A DNA stretch of 64,000 nt, from the NCBI RefSeq assembly GCF_003052265.1, contig NZ_QANS01000005.1, positions 124,001 through 188,000 on the forward strand, given 5' to 3'. This DNA comes from Stenotrophobium rhamnosiphilum. Its GTDB lineage: Bacteria > Pseudomonadota > Gammaproteobacteria > Nevskiales > Nevskiaceae. The first letter of the stretch is position 1. Each line of letters opens with the position of its first letter. The notes under the pieces were generated by a model. That model did not search any database, was not told the origin of the DNA, and saw only the letters and a list, made by a program, of their open reading frames with translations. The translations under genes and the position numbers were made by a program. Below are positions 34,954 through 43,428 of this stretch, piece after piece.

Positions 34954-36310
34954 GCGTTGCACGGTTGCGCGCGGCAATTTCTTCAACCATCTTGGCATGC
35001 GCTTTCAGACTCAGCGGATAGAACGCAATCAGCGTCACCGTGATCAAACCGCCTGCCAATGGGATCCAGAACATCATTTGTTTGATGCCCTCAATCGTTT
35101 CTGCTGTCTGATGCGCATTGGAGACATAGCCGACATGCGCCAATGCGAGGCCAAGAAAACCTGCGCCGAAACCTAAGGCCATCTTCTGTCCCAGCGTTGC
35201 CAAGCCAAACACCATCGACTCTGTACGCACACCGCTGCGCCATTCGCCGTACTCAACCGTGTCCGGCAGCATCGACCAGAAGCAGACGATGAATGAACTT
35301 GAGCTCACTGCTTGCAGCGCCAACGCACCAAACAACAAAGGCACTGAACTGCCATCAATCAGATGCCAGGAGACAAGGCCGAGTAGACCGGGAATTGCGC
35401 CCCACAACCAAGCGTTGCGCTTGCCGAAACGGCGAGCAACCCACGTCCAGAACGGAACAAATAAACCAGCGAGCAGCGCCACAAATGCCAAAGCACTCGA
35501 ACCGATCTTGGGCTGGTCTAGAACGTATTTAAAGTAGTACAGCAAATTCTTGCCGAACAGCGTGCTTGAGAATGAGGTGATCATCACCGCGCCCAACACA
35601 ATCAATAACGCGCGATTGCTCAGCAGAGATTTCACAACTTCAGCACCGGAACGACGTGGTTCTGTTTCCGTCTCTTCGCTAGCGTCGTGGCCTTTGGTTG
35701 CCCATGCCACGAGTACAAATATTGCGGTGGCCAGAAGACCAAAGCCCAGCGCCAGAATGATCCAGCCACGGCGCGGTGAATCTGGCGTCGCCAAACCATT
35801 GACGAACGGTAGCGTTGCACCTGCAACCAACACCGCAGATAAGGTCGCAAATACCATGCGGAAGCCGGTGAGGTCCGCACGGATTCTTGCATCACGAGTC
35901 ACACGTGCGAACAGTGATGCATACGGAATCGAAAGCACGGCATAGATCGTACGGAAGATCACGTGCGTGGTGGCTGTGAAGATCACTGCCGCCATGCCAG
36001 AGCCAGACGGAACGACAAACATTGCGGCAAAAGCCAGCGCCAGCGGAATGCCGCCAAATAATAAATAAGGACGGTAGCGGCCATAGCGAGTACGCGTGCG
36101 ATCAGCTACGAGGCCCATCACCGGGTCGAGCACCGCGTCCCAAATCAGGGCGGCCATATAGATGGTGCCCGCGATTGCAGGCGGCAGGCCAACAACGTCG
36201 GTATAGAAGTACAGCAGATAGATCGACGCCATCTGCCAATAGAGATTGAAGCCAAAATCGCCCGCGCCCAGCGCGACTTTCCGGCCCAAGGTCATCTTCA
36301 GTTCGTTCAT
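34943..36310 (-). CDS. GPH-family (MelB-like) glycoside:cation symporter
   Basis: A 455-residue inner-membrane protein with about 12 hydrophobic segments. The N-terminal KVALGAGDFGFNLYWQMASI and the loop DPVMGLVADRTRTRYGRYRPYLL, read as two parts, are the family hallmarks, including the sugar-site aspartates. It transports glycosides or pentosides with Na+ or H+. ATG 36310 has GGGGG before it; the TTG at 36331 is rejected. Divergent from the cytoplasmic GH5 gene with a shared operator between, implying import of an intact glycoside for GH5. Substrate unknown. Confidence 0.88.
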   Translation of the reverse strand: MNELKMTLGRKVALGAGDFGFNLYWQMASIYLLYFYTDVVGLPPAIAGTIYMAALIWDAVLDPVMGLVADRTRTRYGRYRPYLLFGGIPLALAFAAMFVVPSGSGMAAVIFTATTHVIFRTIYAVLSIPYASLFARVTRDARIRADLTGFRMVFATLSAVLVAGATLPFVNGLATPDSPRRGWIILALGFGLLATAIFVLVAWATKGHDASEETETEPRRSGAEVVKSLLSNRALLIVLGAVMITSFSSTLFGKNLLYYFKYVLDQPKIGSSALAFVALLAGLFVPFWTWVARRFGKRNAWLWGAIPGLLGLVSWHLIDGSSVPLLFGALALQAVSSSSFIVCFWSMLPDTVEYGEWRSGVRTESMVFGLATLGQKMALGFGAGFLGLALAHVGYVSNAHQTAETIEGIKQMMFWIPLAGGLITVTLIAFYPLSLKAHAKMVEEIAARNRATPSG

Positions 36311-36356
36311 TGTTCCCCCATTCTCCAGCAAATCTTATAAGACCTATTCGCTATTT

Positions 36357-36377
36357 ATTAACCAACTGTATAATGAG
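36357..36377. promoter_or_regulatory. TetR-type operator between the symporter and GH5 genes
   Basis: ATTAACCAACTGTATAATGAG matches the site at 34001-34021 at most positions, with TTTATTA in place of CTCATTA as the left arm. TATAAT (36369-36374) inside it can be the -10 of the rightward GH5 gene, so binding would block that promoter. Confidence 0.55.
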
Positions 36378-36407
36378 ATTATCACAGAACAAATATAAGG
36401 GGCGAAA

Positions 36408-38354
36408 ATGTCGCAGCTTGAGATTGGGATTTCAGGGAAAAGGTTCATCGATGCCAAGGGCCGTCATGTCATTCTGCGTGGCATCAACCTTGGTAGCGAC
36501 TGCAAACTGCCCTACCCCGATGGCGGCACTGATCGCCCTACTGATTTTAGTGACCATAGAACAGTCAGCTTTGTTGGACGCCCGTTCCCATTAGCAGAAG
36601 CCGATGAACATCTGGGCCGCATAAAGCATTGGGGCTTTAACGCACTGCGTTTTCTAGTGACATGGGAAGCCGTGGAACATGAAGGTCCCGGCCAATACGA
36701 CGTCGAGTACATCGAGTACGTTCGTGAAGTTTGCCTGCGCGCGCAAAATTTTGGCCTCAATCTCTTCATCGACTTTCATCAAGACGTTTGGAGCCGCATG
36801 TCTGGCGGCAGCGGCGCTCCGTGCTGGATATTCGAAAAACTCGGACTGAATTACCAAGCGTTTAATGCCGCTGGTGCCGTGCACGTCATGCAATACCGCT
36901 ATGACTATTCAAATCCTGAAAGACGGCAAGAAGATAAATATCCAACGATGAGTTGGCCAATCAACTACCGAATGCCCGTGAATTGCATTTTGTGGACGTC
37001 ATTTTTCGCAGGCGCGACGTTGACACCAAAGTGGATCATCGATGGCGAAAATGTTCAGGATTATCTGCAGAACAAATACTTCGGCGCAGTGCGCGCACTT
37101 GCGCAGCGCCTTAGTGATCTCGACAACGTGATGGGCTTTGACAGCCTCAACGAACCGGGCATGGGTTGGCTGGGAGAAAAACTTTCAGAGCGCCATCCAG
37201 ACATCACCGCCAAAGGCCATCCCGGCCCTAATTGGACGCCGTTGGATGGCCTCAGAGTTGCGCGTGGCATGACGACCACTTTGCCTGTATTGCGCGCAAC
37301 CGCCCACTCGCTGCACGCTGGACTGGTGCGCGAAGCAGATCGCCAATTCAATACTGCACAAGTCTCGATCTGGAACCCGGGTGTTCAGGATCCCTTCGAA
37401 CAAGCCGGCGCATGGCGCAAAGACGGTGATCAGGCCGTCGTCGTCAATGAAGATTTCTTTGCAATGCTGGATGGCCGCAAGATCAACCCTGAAGGTGATT
37501 TTTTGCAGCCCTTCTTCCAGAAAATGGCGGCTGCGTTTCGCGAGATACGCCCTGACTGGTTCCTGTTTGCTGAGATCAATCCACATGTTGTGGGCGTGGG
37601 TCGCACCTTCCCCAAAGAGATGCCTACCAACTCGATCAACACGAGCCATTGGTATGACGTCGGACTTTTGTGGAGCAAGCGCATTGATACCGAACAGGAC
37701 GATGCCGCTAAAACCAAAACACGCAATCGCTATGGCTTAGAGCTCGCCTATATGCGCAGCTTGGCGGATCGCATCAATGGTGGATCACCAACACTGATCG
37801 GCGAGTTCGGCATTCCTTATGACCTCAACGACGGCGAATCCTTCTCACGTTGGGGAAAAGGTGAACGCGGCGCTGATGTCTGGAAACCACAAGCCGTTGC
37901 GCTGGAATTGACCTACGACGCAATGGACATGCTGTTGCTGTCATCAACGCAGTGGAACTACACCGCAAGCAACCGCAATGATCTGCGCATTGGCGACGGC
38001 TGGAACCAGGAAGACCTCTCGGTGTTCTCACGCGATCAACAAACCGATCCCGCTGATCCAAGCTCTGGCGGCCGAGCAGTCGAAGGCTTTAGCCGCCCCT
38101 ACGTACAACGAGCACAGGGCATTCTGAAGAGCATGCACTTCGATCCAAAGGAAAAGCGCTTCGTCGCTGAAGTCGACGCTGCAGCCGAAGTATCGGCACC
38201 TACAGAAATCTACTGGCCAGCACGCCTTGGCAAAGATTTGAAAGTCGAACTTTCTGGCGTTGAGGCCGAATGGTCTTATTCGCTTAAAGATCAGCGCGTG
38301 CACGTTCAAGCGAAAGCAACAGGCAGTTTTAAAATTTCCATCAGCGCTCAATGA
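36408..38354 (+). CDS. Cytoplasmic GH5-type glycosidase
   Basis: A 648-residue protein with no signal peptide. A GH5 TIM barrel begins RFIDAKGRHVILRGINLG and continues HWGFNALRFLVTWEAVEHEG and NLFIDFHQDVWSR. The acid/base is Glu249 in FDSLNEPGMGW and the nucleophile Glu466 in LIGEFGIPYD. A C-terminal beta domain follows (about 560-648). The closest look is the steryl-glucosidase/endoglycoceramidase branch of GH5, which act on glucosides of hydrophobic aglycones. Paired with the divergent GPH symporter, it would cleave an imported glucoside inside the cell. The aglycone (flavonoid, sterol or other) cannot be decided. Confidence 0.8.
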   Translation: MSQLEIGISGKRFIDAKGRHVILRGINLGSDCKLPYPDGGTDRPTDFSDHRTVSFVGRPFPLAEADEHLGRIKHWGFNALRFLVTWEAVEHEGPGQYDVEYIEYVREVCLRAQNFGLNLFIDFHQDVWSRMSGGSGAPCWIFEKLGLNYQAFNAAGAVHVMQYRYDYSNPERRQEDKYPTMSWPINYRMPVNCILWTSFFAGATLTPKWIIDGENVQDYLQNKYFGAVRALAQRLSDLDNVMGFDSLNEPGMGWLGEKLSERHPDITAKGHPGPNWTPLDGLRVARGMTTTLPVLRATAHSLHAGLVREADRQFNTAQVSIWNPGVQDPFEQAGAWRKDGDQAVVVNEDFFAMLDGRKINPEGDFLQPFFQKMAAAFREIRPDWFLFAEINPHVVGVGRTFPKEMPTNSINTSHWYDVGLLWSKRIDTEQDDAAKTKTRNRYGLELAYMRSLADRINGGSPTLIGEFGIPYDLNDGESFSRWGKGERGADVWKPQAVALELTYDAMDMLLLSSTQWNYTASNRNDLRIGDGWNQEDLSVFSRDQQTDPADPSSGGRAVEGFSRPYVQRAQGILKSMHFDPKEKRFVAEVDAAAEVSAPTEIYWPARLGKDLKVELSGVEAEWSYSLKDQRVHVQAKATGSFKISISAQ

Positions 38355-38358
38355 TGGA

Positions 38359-38394
38359 AAAAGCTCGGCGCGACAAAAAGCGCGCTGAGCTTTT
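38359..38394 (+). terminator. Rho-independent terminator after the GH5 gene
   Basis: The stem AAAAGCTC/GAGCTTTT is extended by GCGC/GCGC across a G-T pair, with an A-rich loop and a 3' TTTT, five bases after the GH5 stop. It separates GH5 from the next lipoprotein gene. Confidence 0.85.
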
Positions 38395-38452
38395 AGCGGT
38401 ACATAAATACAAGTAGTCGCCAAAGAGCGGCACACGGGGTGAGGAGAAATGA

Positions 38453-39496
38453 ATGAACGCATCAACTGTGCGGCGGACGCTGTCGCGTGGCGTATTTTGT
38501 CTGCTGGTCTTGATGATCGGCTGTTCGCAATCTGAAGCACCACAAACAGAAACAGATTCATCGACAAAGACAGAACCCGGCAACACGCCCAACTATCCAC
38601 GCGGCCCCATCGAACTGAAGTATTACAACGATGGCCCTTGGGCGGCGACATCCAAGGTAAATTTTGCCTGCTGTGATTCCACCGGTAACGCATTCGATAT
38701 CTGGTATCCAACAGAACTCGGCAAAGGCGGATTCCAGCATCCCGTCATTACTTGGGGAGACGGCTCGGCGGCCAAGCCGACTGAATACGCCTACTTCCTC
38801 AAACATCTCGCAAGCTGGGGCTTTATCGTCATTGCCAGCGAAACCAGCAATGCACATACCGGCCAAGAGATCATCGATGCGGCCAAGCATGTCGTTGCAG
38901 GAAACAGCGATCCTTCAAGTATTTTTTATCGAAAGGTCGCGGTGAATCAGGTTGGCGCGATGGGCCATTCACAAGGTGCTGGAGGAGCAATGAATGCACT
39001 CATGAAGTCTGGCGGCTTCATCAAGACCGTCGTTCCGTTTGAGCGGCCACAACAGCGTCAATGCACGGAAGCGGGTGATTGCCCCAGCACTGCGGGAATT
39101 ACCAGCGGCTCAATATTCTTCGTGAATGGTTCAGAAGATGGCTCCGTCGCACCTTCAACGCAAAGTGATAACTGCATGCTCAATGGCCAAACCAATGAGC
39201 AGTCCTATCACTGCCTATATCAAAACACGCCAGATACCGTAGACAAGGCTTGGGGAACGGTTGTCGGCGCTGCTCACAACGACATACAAGGCGCGCCCGA
39301 CTGCAGCAACCTGCCCCTGCCCTCGCAATTACTGCTGTGCAAGCGCGGCTCCTATGGCTATCTCGGATATCCAACCGCCTGGATGATGGATCAGCTGCAA
39401 GCTGATGCATACGCTCACAGTGCGTTTGTCAGTGGCAGTGGTGAATTCTTCCGTCCGAATCCGAACTGGAGAAACCAGATCAGCAACATCCATTAG
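38453..39496 (+). CDS. Alpha/beta-hydrolase lipoprotein (PET-hydrolase/dienelactone-hydrolase-like fold)
   Basis: A 347-residue lipoprotein: signal peptide with lipobox LMIGC at about residue 24, then a Thr/Ser/Glu linker. The hydrolase domain has WYPTELGKGGFQHPVITWGDG, nucleophile GAMGHSQGAGGAMNAL, acid-loop FFVNGSEDGSVAP and histidine GAAHNDIQG. Extra cysteines (ACCDS, QRQC, GDCPS, NCML) suggest disulfides. The layout is shared by cutinase/PET-hydrolase-like and chlorophyllase-like enzymes. ATG 38453 follows GAGGAG at good spacing, whereas ATG 38449 is too close. It sits alone between two terminators. Ester substrate unknown. Confidence 0.75.
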   Translation: MNASTVRRTLSRGVFCLLVLMIGCSQSEAPQTETDSSTKTEPGNTPNYPRGPIELKYYNDGPWAATSKVNFACCDSTGNAFDIWYPTELGKGGFQHPVITWGDGSAAKPTEYAYFLKHLASWGFIVIASETSNAHTGQEIIDAAKHVVAGNSDPSSIFYRKVAVNQVGAMGHSQGAGGAMNALMKSGGFIKTVVPFERPQQRQCTEAGDCPSTAGITSGSIFFVNGSEDGSVAPSTQSDNCMLNGQTNEQSYHCLYQNTPDTVDKAWGTVVGAAHNDIQGAPDCSNLPLPSQLLLCKRGSYGYLGYPTAWMMDQLQADAYAHSAFVSGSGEFFRPNPNWRNQISNIH

Positions 39497-39515
39497 CGAA
39501 TAAGCTTGAGATACA

Positions 39516-39541
39516 AAAAGGCCCGCTATCGCGGGCCTTTT
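39516..39541. terminator. Bidirectional rho-independent terminator
   Basis: A perfect 11-bp stem AAAAGGCCCGC/GCGGGCCTTTT with a 4-base loop lies between the lipoprotein gene and the converging chemoreceptor gene. A and T tracts on the two arms let it work both ways. Confidence 0.9.
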
Positions 39542-39553
39542 ATTTCACATCGC

Positions 39554-40762
39554 TTAGAACAACTCCACTCCACCTGCATCCATGCTGATCTGCGACACCG
39601 GTTTGTGCTGAGGCTTGCGCCAATCTTCAACGACCTGCGCTGTCACTTCGAGCGTACGTGGTGGCGGCGACGCTTTGATCACAATCGGCGCAGACTGATC
39701 CTGAAGAATGACCGCAAGGTTGCCGGCTTCGCTATTGATCGATTCCAAGCGCCGTACATGGTGCTCAGCAGCGATCAGGGCCTGCGTTGCAATGTCTTCG
39801 AACTGCAAGCAGCGTACTGCTTTGGAGACCGCATCATTGATCTTGTGGCTAGCGCCAGAAACTTCGCGGATGCCTTCGGTATAGGTTTGATTAATTTCTT
39901 CAACCTGCCCCAGCAAACGGCCGACTTCTTCTTTGGCATGAACGCTCATGCTCATGTCACGCGTTGCCATGCTGCCGACGGTATCGCGAACTTTTGCGAT
40001 GGCTTCTTTGGAACTGAAGACCAGTTTGCGAATCTGTTCATTGAAATTGGTTGAACGCTCAGAGAGGTTACGAACTTCTTCGGCCACCACCGCAAACCCA
40101 CGCCCTGCTTCACCGGCTCTCGCTGCTTCGATTGCAGCGTTTAGAGCGAGCAGATTGGTTTGATCAGCGATGGACTTCACATCACCGAGCAATTCAAAGA
40201 TCGCATCAAGATGCTTCACCATCACGTCGATGTTCTCGACGGTGTTGGAACTCTGCTGACTCACCTGCGACAAGATGTCGACCATATTACCCATCAGGCT
40301 GCTGGTCATCTGCGAGAACTTCTGAATATTGATTGCGTCCGGATCACCCTTACCATTGCGATTCATTACACGAGATACAGCCTCTTCTTGCAGCTTGGAT
40401 TGGCGATTAAGCTCTTCGAAGCTGCCGGTCAGTTGCACAACCGCGTCATGCACCAGACGACGGACGCGTTCCACTTCACCAATCACATTCTTCATTTCGT
40501 CAGACAGACCACCACGCAATTCACCTAGAAGAACTTGGTGCTTCTCCAATGCATGGCCGTGCTGAACGCCGAATGATTGCGCCTTGATCAGATTGCTGCC
40601 GTTCTTCCAAGCCCAGTGAATCAAGCTGGCCACCAGCGCGACAGTTGAGAGACCGGTCCAGAATCCTCCGCCGATAAAAACCTCCGTCGCCACATGGAGC
40701 GTGACGAATGCCAAGGGGATGGCAAATATTTTTATGATCTCTCGGTACATGCTGAACTCCAT
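39554..40762 (-). CDS. Methyl-accepting chemotaxis protein with short membrane hairpin and no sensor domain
   Basis: A 402-residue chemoreceptor. The N-terminus has two close hydrophobic stretches ([40 protein letters not shown]) with almost no periplasmic loop. A coiled coil and the signalling tip follow ([38 protein letters not shown]). The C-terminal tail ends GGVELF. There is no periplasmic ligand domain, PAS or HAMP, so it may sense membrane state or work as a partner of other receptors. ATG 40750 has a better GGAG than ATG 40762. It lies 44 bp downstream of cheB and ends the leftward chemotaxis run. Confidence 0.88.
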   Translation of the reverse strand: MEFSMYREIIKIFAIPLAFVTLHVATEVFIGGGFWTGLSTVALVASLIHWAWKNGSNLIKAQSFGVQHGHALEKHQVLLGELRGGLSDEMKNVIGEVERVRRLVHDAVVQLTGSFEELNRQSKLQEEAVSRVMNRNGKGDPDAINIQKFSQMTSSLMGNMVDILSQVSQQSSNTVENIDVMVKHLDAIFELLGDVKSIADQTNLLALNAAIEAARAGEAGRGFAVVAEEVRNLSERSTNFNEQIRKLVFSSKEAIAKVRDTVGSMATRDMSMSVHAKEEVGRLLGQVEEINQTYTEGIREVSGASHKINDAVSKAVRCLQFEDIATQALIAAEHHVRRLESINSEAGNLAVILQDQSAPIVIKASPPPRTLEVTAQVVEDWRKPQHKPVSQISMDAGGVELF

Positions 40763-40806
40763 TAACGCTTCTTGTTGTTTATCGGCACGAATTAGAATTT
40801 CTTGAT

Positions 40807-41859
40807 TTACGAACTAACCAATCTGAGTGCGGCGTCTGCCATTTCACTCAGAGGCAAAACCTGTTCCACCGCGCCAATGCGATGCGCTGAACCCGGCATT
40901 CCCCACACCACGCTGCTTGCTTCGTCTTGGCACAGCGTGTGCGCTCCACCATCACGCATCAGCTTGAGTCCGCGTGCGCCGTCGTCGCCCATGCCGGTCA
41001 GAATCAGACCGACGGCATTGGGGCCCGCGTGTTCGGAGACTGATTTGAATAGAACATCAACGCTGGGTTTATGGCGATTGACCGGATCGGTGTCGGTAAT
41101 CTGACAAACGTATTTGGCGCCATCGCGTCGCACCAACAAATGAAAACCACCGGGTGCGATGTAAGCGTGCCCGGGAAGAATCAGCTGGCCATCGCGGGCC
41201 TCACAAACCGACATCGCGCAGCTGCGGTTCATGCGCTCAGCAAACGGGCGGCTGAACAGCGCAGGAATATGTTGTGTGATCACGATTGCTGGCGCATCTG
41301 GCGGCATGCCTTCCAACACAACCTTGATCGCTTCTGTTCCACCAGTAGATGCGCCAATCGCAATCAGCTTGTCGGTGGTGCGGAACATTCTCGGGCCAGA
41401 TTTTCTCTTCGGCGCTTCCGGTACCGGACCACCCGAACGCAGCAATGCTGGCCCACGTGGTTTCACTGTTGCGGCCGCTTTGATCTTGTCGCGCAGATCA
41501 TCGGCGTACATCTGCAAGCCGTTGGCGACATCAAGCTTGGGCTTGGTGACAAAATCGACTGCGCCGAGTTCTAGCGCCTGCAAGGTCACTTCTGCACCGC
41601 GTTCCGTTAAGCTCGAAACCATGATCACCGGCATCGGTCGCAGACGCATCAGATTTTCCAGAAACGTCAGGCCATCCATGCGCGGCATCTCGACGTCCAG
41701 CGTCAGCACATCGGGATTCAGCTCCTTGATCTTCTCGCGTGCAACCAAAGGATCCGGCGCAGTGCCGACCACCTGGATCTGCGGATCAGCCGACAGCAAC
41801 TCGGTCAGCAGCTGTCGCACCAATGCGGAATCGTCAACGATGAGGACGCGTATGGTCAT
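40807..41859 (-). CDS. cheB: CheB, chemoreceptor glutamate methylesterase/deamidase
   Basis: A 350-residue response regulator-esterase. The receiver domain has [11 protein letters not shown] and phospho-acceptor Asp55 in [11 protein letters not shown], with SSLTERG and VTKPK. The esterase domain has the catalytic Ser171 in [10 protein letters not shown], His197 in [16 protein letters not shown] and the aspartate in [13 protein letters not shown]. It removes methyl groups from receptors when phosphorylated by CheA. It lies 3 bp after cheD in cheR-cheD-cheB. Confidence 0.95.
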   Translation of the reverse strand: MTIRVLIVDDSALVRQLLTELLSADPQIQVVGTAPDPLVAREKIKELNPDVLTLDVEMPRMDGLTFLENLMRLRPMPVIMVSSLTERGAEVTLQALELGAVDFVTKPKLDVANGLQMYADDLRDKIKAAATVKPRGPALLRSGGPVPEAPKRKSGPRMFRTTDKLIAIGASTGGTEAIKVVLEGMPPDAPAIVITQHIPALFSRPFAERMNRSCAMSVCEARDGQLILPGHAYIAPGGFHLLVRRDGAKYVCQITDTDPVNRHKPSVDVLFKSVSEHAGPNAVGLILTGMGDDGARGLKLMRDGGAHTLCQDEASSVVWGMPGSAHRIGAVEQVLPLSEMADAALRLVSS

Positions 41860-41862
41860 GGC

Positions 41863-42519
41863 TCAGTCAAACAACTCGATATCGCCAGCAACTGGCTTGG
41901 CTCGCAAGCTGTCCTGATAAACGCGCTCGGCATCCATTTCTGCGCGGTTGAGCGCAGTGGCCAGGCGCATCACCAGCACACGTCCTGTTTTCGGAAAAAA
42001 AATGATCTTGCGTGGGCAGGTGTCGCCCAGATCTTCGGCAACGACGGGAATCTGCTCGTTGCCAAGGTATTGATGAACAAACTCGGCATTACGCGTACCG
42101 ACATCCGCTGAGATGATGCTGCGCAGAACATTCGCACCGCCAAAAACCTTGGCTTCAAGATTCCTGCGGTTCGCGCCCTGCTTCAATAGTTCATTAACCA
42201 GCACTTCCATCGCATAGCTGCCATAGCGTGCGGAGTAAATGTTGCCGGTATTCAATTCAGATTCCGGCAACATGAAGTGATTCATTCCGCCGATTCCCAG
42301 CACAACGTCGCGAATGCAGGCCGAGACACAAGAACCGAGCGTCGTCACCAGCCCCATGTTCTCGCCAGTCACCTGATACTCACCAGGCAAGATGCGCGCG
42401 ACATCAACGCCGAGGCGGCTGTCGTAATACTTTCTGCCACTCGCACCATGCGCAGTCCGTTCCGACCACGCATCCGTACGCGTTGGAGCAACTGCACTTC
42501 GCGCAGAAGCCAGTGTCAT
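41863..42519 (-). CDS. cheD: CheD, chemoreceptor glutamine deamidase
   Basis: A 218-residue protein with the CheD core: LVTTLGSCVSACIRD (catalytic cysteine), GIGGMNHFMLPES (catalytic histidine), KVFGGANVL and ARSIIFFP-like RKIIFFPKTGRV. It deamidates glutamines of receptors. The N-terminus is extended by about 30 residues and the C-terminus ends DIELFD. The ATG overlaps the cheR stop by four bases. Confidence 0.92.
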   Translation of the reverse strand: MTLASARSAVAPTRTDAWSERTAHGASGRKYYDSRLGVDVARILPGEYQVTGENMGLVTTLGSCVSACIRDVVLGIGGMNHFMLPESELNTGNIYSARYGSYAMEVLVNELLKQGANRRNLEAKVFGGANVLRSIISADVGTRNAEFVHQYLGNEQIPVVAEDLGDTCPRKIIFFPKTGRVLVMRLATALNRAEMDAERVYQDSLRAKPVAGDIELFD

Positions 42520-43409
42520 TGGTGACGTCCAGGCAGCGCGCGCACAGCACCCTGATTAACCGGCGCATACACACTCTTGCCGATACCACGGAAAAGATCG
42601 GTCGCTTGATGGAAACTTTCTGAATGGCCACAAAACAACAGGCCGTCGGGTTTCATCAGCGGTTTCATCTTGCTGAGGATGTCGCGCTGCGTTGGCTTAT
42701 CGAAATAGATCATTACATTGCGGCAGAAGATCGCGTCGAAAGGCTGCTTCATCGGCCAACGCCCATCGAGCAGATTGAGCTGGCGGAAGCTAATGAGATT
42801 CCGCAGGCAGTCAGCGACTTTTACAAAGCCTTCGTTCTCGCCTTTTCCACGCTTGAAATATTTTTTGAGGCGCGCTTCGCCTATGCTTTCCACGCGCTCA
42901 ATCGGATAAACGCCACGTGATGCCGTCTGCAAAACCTGCGTATCGATATCCGTCGCCAGAATGCTTATTGGCGGCGTCGATGTGCCGAAGCTCTCGATTG
43001 CGGTGATAGCCATCGAATACGGCTCCTCGCCGGTCGAGGCAGCCGAGCACCACAGAGTGGAGTGTCCGGACTTTCGGCGCGCAAGGAAGTTTTCAAGAAT
43101 ATCGAAGTGGTGTGCCTCACGGTAGAACGATGTGAGATTGGTTGTGAGTGCATTGGTGAAACTTTCCCACTCCGGAGATTCCGGGTTGGCATCAAGTGCA
43201 TCGAGATACTCCGAGAAACGCTCACCATCCAAGGCACGCAGTCGTCTAGCGAGTCGGCTATAGACCATATCCTGCTTGGATTCTGAAAGTGAAATCCCTG
43301 CTCGCGCGTAGATCATCTTGCGCACACGAGTGAAGTCACTCGTGGTGTAGATGAAATCACGTCTGCCACCACTGGTAGCAGACTGACTTTCAAGGATCAT
43401 GGTCGACAT
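42516..43409 (-). CDS. cheR: CheR, chemoreceptor methyltransferase
   Basis: A 297-residue SAM-dependent methyltransferase. The N-terminal helical domain has ISLSESKQDMVYSRLARRLR and LTTNLTSFYREAHHFDIL. The catalytic domain has WCSAASTGEEPYSMAI (SAM loop), ILATDIDTQVL and FDAIFCRNVMIYFDK. It methylates receptor glutamates. AGGAG touches the ATG at 43409 but is nine bases from the ATG at 43400, so the real start may be 43400. It lies directly after the triple-PAS receptor, whose C-terminal QWAEF could tether it. Confidence 0.95.
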   Translation of the reverse strand: MSTMILESQSATSGGRRDFIYTTSDFTRVRKMIYARAGISLSESKQDMVYSRLARRLRALDGERFSEYLDALDANPESPEWESFTNALTTNLTSFYREAHHFDILENFLARRKSGHSTLWCSAASTGEEPYSMAITAIESFGTSTPPISILATDIDTQVLQTASRGVYPIERVESIGEARLKKYFKRGKGENEGFVKVADCLRNLISFRQLNLLDGRWPMKQPFDAIFCRNVMIYFDKPTQRDILSKMKPLMKPDGLLFCGHSESFHQATDLFRGIGKSVYAPVNQGAVRALPGRHQ

Positions 43410-43428
43410 CTCCTAGGAACCGTAGCGC

